This document shows positions 61,552-64,000 of a stretch of DNA of 64,000 nt, one piece after another (position 1 is the first letter of the stretch; each line of letters begins with the position of its first letter). Made by a program: the position numbers and the translations under genes. The stretch lies in assembly GCA_026027325.1 (NCBI GenBank), contig JAMSLZ010000001.1:1612001-1676000 (forward strand), in the 5' to 3' direction. This DNA comes from Actinomucor elegans. Taxonomy: Eukaryota; Mucoromycota; Mucoromycetes; Mucorales; Mucoraceae. Under the pieces are notes generated by a model that saw nothing but the letters and a program-made list of their open reading frames with translations, was not told the DNA's origin and did not search any database.

Positions 61552-62265
61552 TTATTTACTTGCTTGGTTCAATCTGCTTTTAATATGATCTACCAAGTCC
61601 AATAACGCTTCAGTGTCTTTTACATTACTTTTCCGCTCAATTCTTTCTTGATCATTGACTTCTGGCATGGTATCTAATTGGTGCATCATATGCATCAACT
61701 GCTCGTGTATATAATTGCCATAATTTATCAATTCCTTGGTCTGTTTGCTCGATGGAGAACTATTCAAGTGTTCTTCAGCTTGCTTTTCATAACGTTTAAT
61801 ATCTGGTTTCAATACTGATTCGCGCAAATTCTTCAGCCATACTAATCGAGTACCAATAGGCGCATCAGCTTTGGGTTGATTGTTTAAAGGTGAGATATGT
61901 GTCTATTAATAGCGTGAGTAAAAAAAAAAAAAAAAAAAAAAAAATCCAAGTGTTACTGCTTTGTAGTACCTTTGAACCCATTAACATTATCTTTGATCCC
62001 TCATTAATTTTGTAGTGTTTTACATATTCCGTATCATTTTTTAATATAGCTATATATACTCACGCATCAGTATCTTACATAAATGATTTTTCTGTATGAT
62101 TATATTACCTCCATGAGCTAATAGTTTCATATACTCAGGTTGTATTTCAGTCAATTCCTGACATTTGAGCTTTAGATCACCAACTGTCAACTTTTGAAAC
62201 TGCTGAGCACTCATTTCAATAGGAAATCGCTTGGAACCCCATTTCACTTCAAATGTTATTGTCAT
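61552..62265 (-). CDS. BAG-domain co-chaperone with ubiquitin-like domain (BAG1-like)
   Basis: BAG proteins bind the Hsp70 ATPase domain and promote nucleotide exchange. Three exons (62109-62265, 61970-62049, 61552-61902) give 195 residues with exact phases. Residues 1 to about 80 form a ubiquitin-like domain (ITFEVKWGSKRFPIEM, LTVGDLKLKCQELTEIQPEY, then AILKNDTEYVKHYKINEGSK and IMLMGSK). After a linker (NNQPKADAPIGTRLVWLKNL) the BAG three-helix bundle follows, with KELINYGNYIHEQLMHMMHQ and ALLDLVDHIKSRLNQASK at the end. No membrane segment is present, so it resembles BAG1 rather than yeast Snl1. The second intron contains an A run of about 24 bases (T run on the coding strand). Confidence 0.92.
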
Positions 62266-62452
62266 GCTTCAGATGTTCAAGTAAGTTTTCTGCCGAGATT
62301 TAGAGTATGAAAAGAAGGAAAACGTGAAAGAGGAACGGACTTTCTATTAATTGTGTGCGAATAACATCCGCTCATACTTTTATAGGTGATTTATAATAGA
62401 AGAAACTGGCATTTCCTACAATTACAACATGATAAAGTAGCACTGCACATCA

Positions 62453-62902
62453 CTATAGTCGTTGAATAGCATCTTGATAGCGCTTTGTAGATATTGAATG
62501 CTCTACAGAGGACGATGATATTCTGGCCTGTTGATTTTTATTGGGTATCGGTAATTGAACTTGATTTCCTTCTCTACCATATTCTTTATGATATTCTCCA
62601 CATTTGATGATAAAAATCAAACCTGCATGTTTCATGCACTTTCAATATCCATTATCAATACGTGGACATGCTATTGTCCTCAATACAATCATTTGTTCTA
62701 AACTATCCTATGTCTTATGATTGGCCGTCTTCACTAAAATACAACTTCTCAAATTTCGAAGTCTTGGATCCCAACTTCCTAACAATCGCATTTTGTTGTA
62801 AAACAAATTCTTCAAAACTATGAATTTTGTGAAAAGTAAAGACAACATTTTATGAATGCGGTCAACTAATAACGTATATGCAATATACAGAATAGTATGC
62901 AA
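62453..62902 (-). pseudogene. Coding-like remnant with zinc-ribbon-like end, unknown
   Basis: Two minus-strand pieces lie in one frame, interrupted by a TAG and a TGA: LLFTKFIVLKNLFYNKMRLL then GSWDPRLRNLRSCILVKTAN, and downstream LIFIIKCGEYHKEYGREGNQ followed by a polar tail. The C-x2-(Y/C)H-x2-Y-x-R-(E/D)-x-N pattern resembles the zinc-ribbon plus final acidic motif of RuvC-type transposon proteins. That is a weak guess. No start or flanking repeats are visible. Confidence 0.25.
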
Positions 62903-64000
62903 TCAGGCCCGCGGGAATTCTGTATTTCTCGACCAATACCAGCTTTATCTCGCATGTGATCATTAGTACATGTTCAGAGCAAAGCAAAACCTCTAAGGGA
63001 ATCAATATTTGACTAGAGTTTAATGGATGCACTCCAATTTACACATGATTCGTAAACTATATGAGCTTCATACAAATTAGATTTAATAGTCTACCTGCGC
63101 AAGCTGTTTTGATGAATTTTTCCCTTTTTTTTCGGTAGATAGATTGGTGCGTATGAGAGGGATATACTAGAAAGAGTTACCTTTTTGAAGTAATTGATTC
63201 ATGTTCTGCTATATATCATGAGCAACTAAAATACCTCTTGTATATAATGAAGGTGTTTACAAAAATTGACTCTATTGAAGTTTGGGAAGCCTGAATAATT
63301 CAAGTCTTTAAAAGTACTAATAAATGATTATAAAAAGCCGACGGTACCTTGGATGGTAGCGGTATGGAATAGAACCTTTGATAGCTGAGATAAACTTATT
63401 TGTGATATTTAATGAAATAGCATATGTTCATTTAACGTATAATAATGAGCTTTATATACATTTACCTGTCACAAAGTTGTAGTAGAAAGTCTTAAAGAAA
63501 TTTGTAAGCAATGGGTGTTTTAGAGCGTTTTTGAGCTCTGAAATATTATAATGGCAACCCAATATAATTGTAAAATTGCTTCTTTTATTATGAACTGAGA
63601 TAAATCTATTTCATTCGAGAAAAAAAACACACAAGGAACCACGACTGATCTATTGAGTCAACTGCTCTAAAAGAGAACTGAATTTTGATGACTAATAAAC
63701 TCATCACAGAAACGTATAGATTAACAATATAATATCAAGCTACATACTTTTCAGAGAAAAATATAGAGCACATCATTAGACTACTACTACTAAATTTTCC
63801 CCTTCAAATATATGCCATAGCTGGCATATGTCAGAAGTTACTGTATCGTGATTATTCTATATTATATATTTGTTCAGATTGCATCAGGTACTTCTAATTA
63901 AACAAAAAAAAATCAAGAAAATATGTCTGTTTTTGAGCAAAATGTAAACTATATACGCTCTGTCGTACAATACATGTTCCAAAATTAAATTGGTTGGAAG
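62903..64000. other. Right-end stretch without a recognised gene
   Basis: About 1.1 kb of AT-rich sequence with frequent stops in all frames. I see no coding, RNA or repeat feature beyond short A/T tracts. Confidence 0.5.

Overview
The window reads as nuclear DNA of an early-diverging fungus, most likely Mucoromycota (Mucorales). The genes are fungal, cut by many short GT-AG introns of about 45 to 80 bases. The intergenic DNA is AT-rich with long poly(A)/poly(T) runs, and there are many decayed transposable elements and lineage-type repeats. The organism assignment is inferred from gene content and style; there is no rRNA, tRNA or CRISPR in the window.

Layout. 1-5.6 kb: 5' part of a protein O-mannosyltransferase gene (minus; it runs off the left edge), two weak coding-like stretches, and an intact gene of a probable fungal PD-(D/E)XK-like family (minus). 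5.9-8.96 kb: a 209-bp satellite array of about 14.6 nearly identical units. 9-13.4 kb: weak ORFs and a decayed adenylation-carrier-reductase (NRPS-like) gene. 14.5-18.0 kb: a CDF zinc transporter and glycerol kinase (both plus). 19.8-26.2 kb: a single-domain SBDS protein, the ribosome-assembly GTPase NOG1 (both plus) and HMG-CoA synthase (minus). 26.8-36.8 kb: a GUCD1-like protein (minus), a repeat-rich desert with a retroelement fossil, diadenosine tetraphosphate phosphorylase (plus), a rhomboid-like membrane protein (minus) and the actin-capping protein beta subunit (minus). 37.3-51.8 kb: an Ark/Prk/AAK1-type kinase (minus), a VIP36/ERGIC-53-type lectin (plus), a peroxisomal-type nucleotide carrier (plus), a large Munc13-like C2/MHD protein (minus) and, divergently, a DGCR6-like protein (plus). 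52-56.4 kb: a decayed gene of a second probable fungal family, three 381-bp tandem repeats and a dead DDE transposase. 56.9-62.3 kb: a GH5 sterol/sphingolipid glucosidase (plus), a small acidic Ser/Pro-rich protein with a long leader (plus) and a ubiquitin-like/BAG co-chaperone (minus). The right end holds no secure gene.

The genes are mostly single-copy housekeeping functions and do not form one pathway. Several touch membrane and secretory biology: O-mannosylation, cargo lectin, Munc13-type tethering, the endocytic kinase with actin capping, sterol synthesis and steryl-glucoside breakdown. No gene cluster or defence system is evident.

The less ordinary content is repetitive: the 209-bp satellite with phased variants, and a dispersed element of about 75-110 bp found at about a dozen intergenic places on both strands, whose copies share a short peptide-like core (D-x-V-A-H-F-E). 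There are also several inverted-repeat (MITE-like) elements. Exon boundaries were derived by eye from splice signals and protein-frame continuity; where exon lengths summed to an open frame this is stated.
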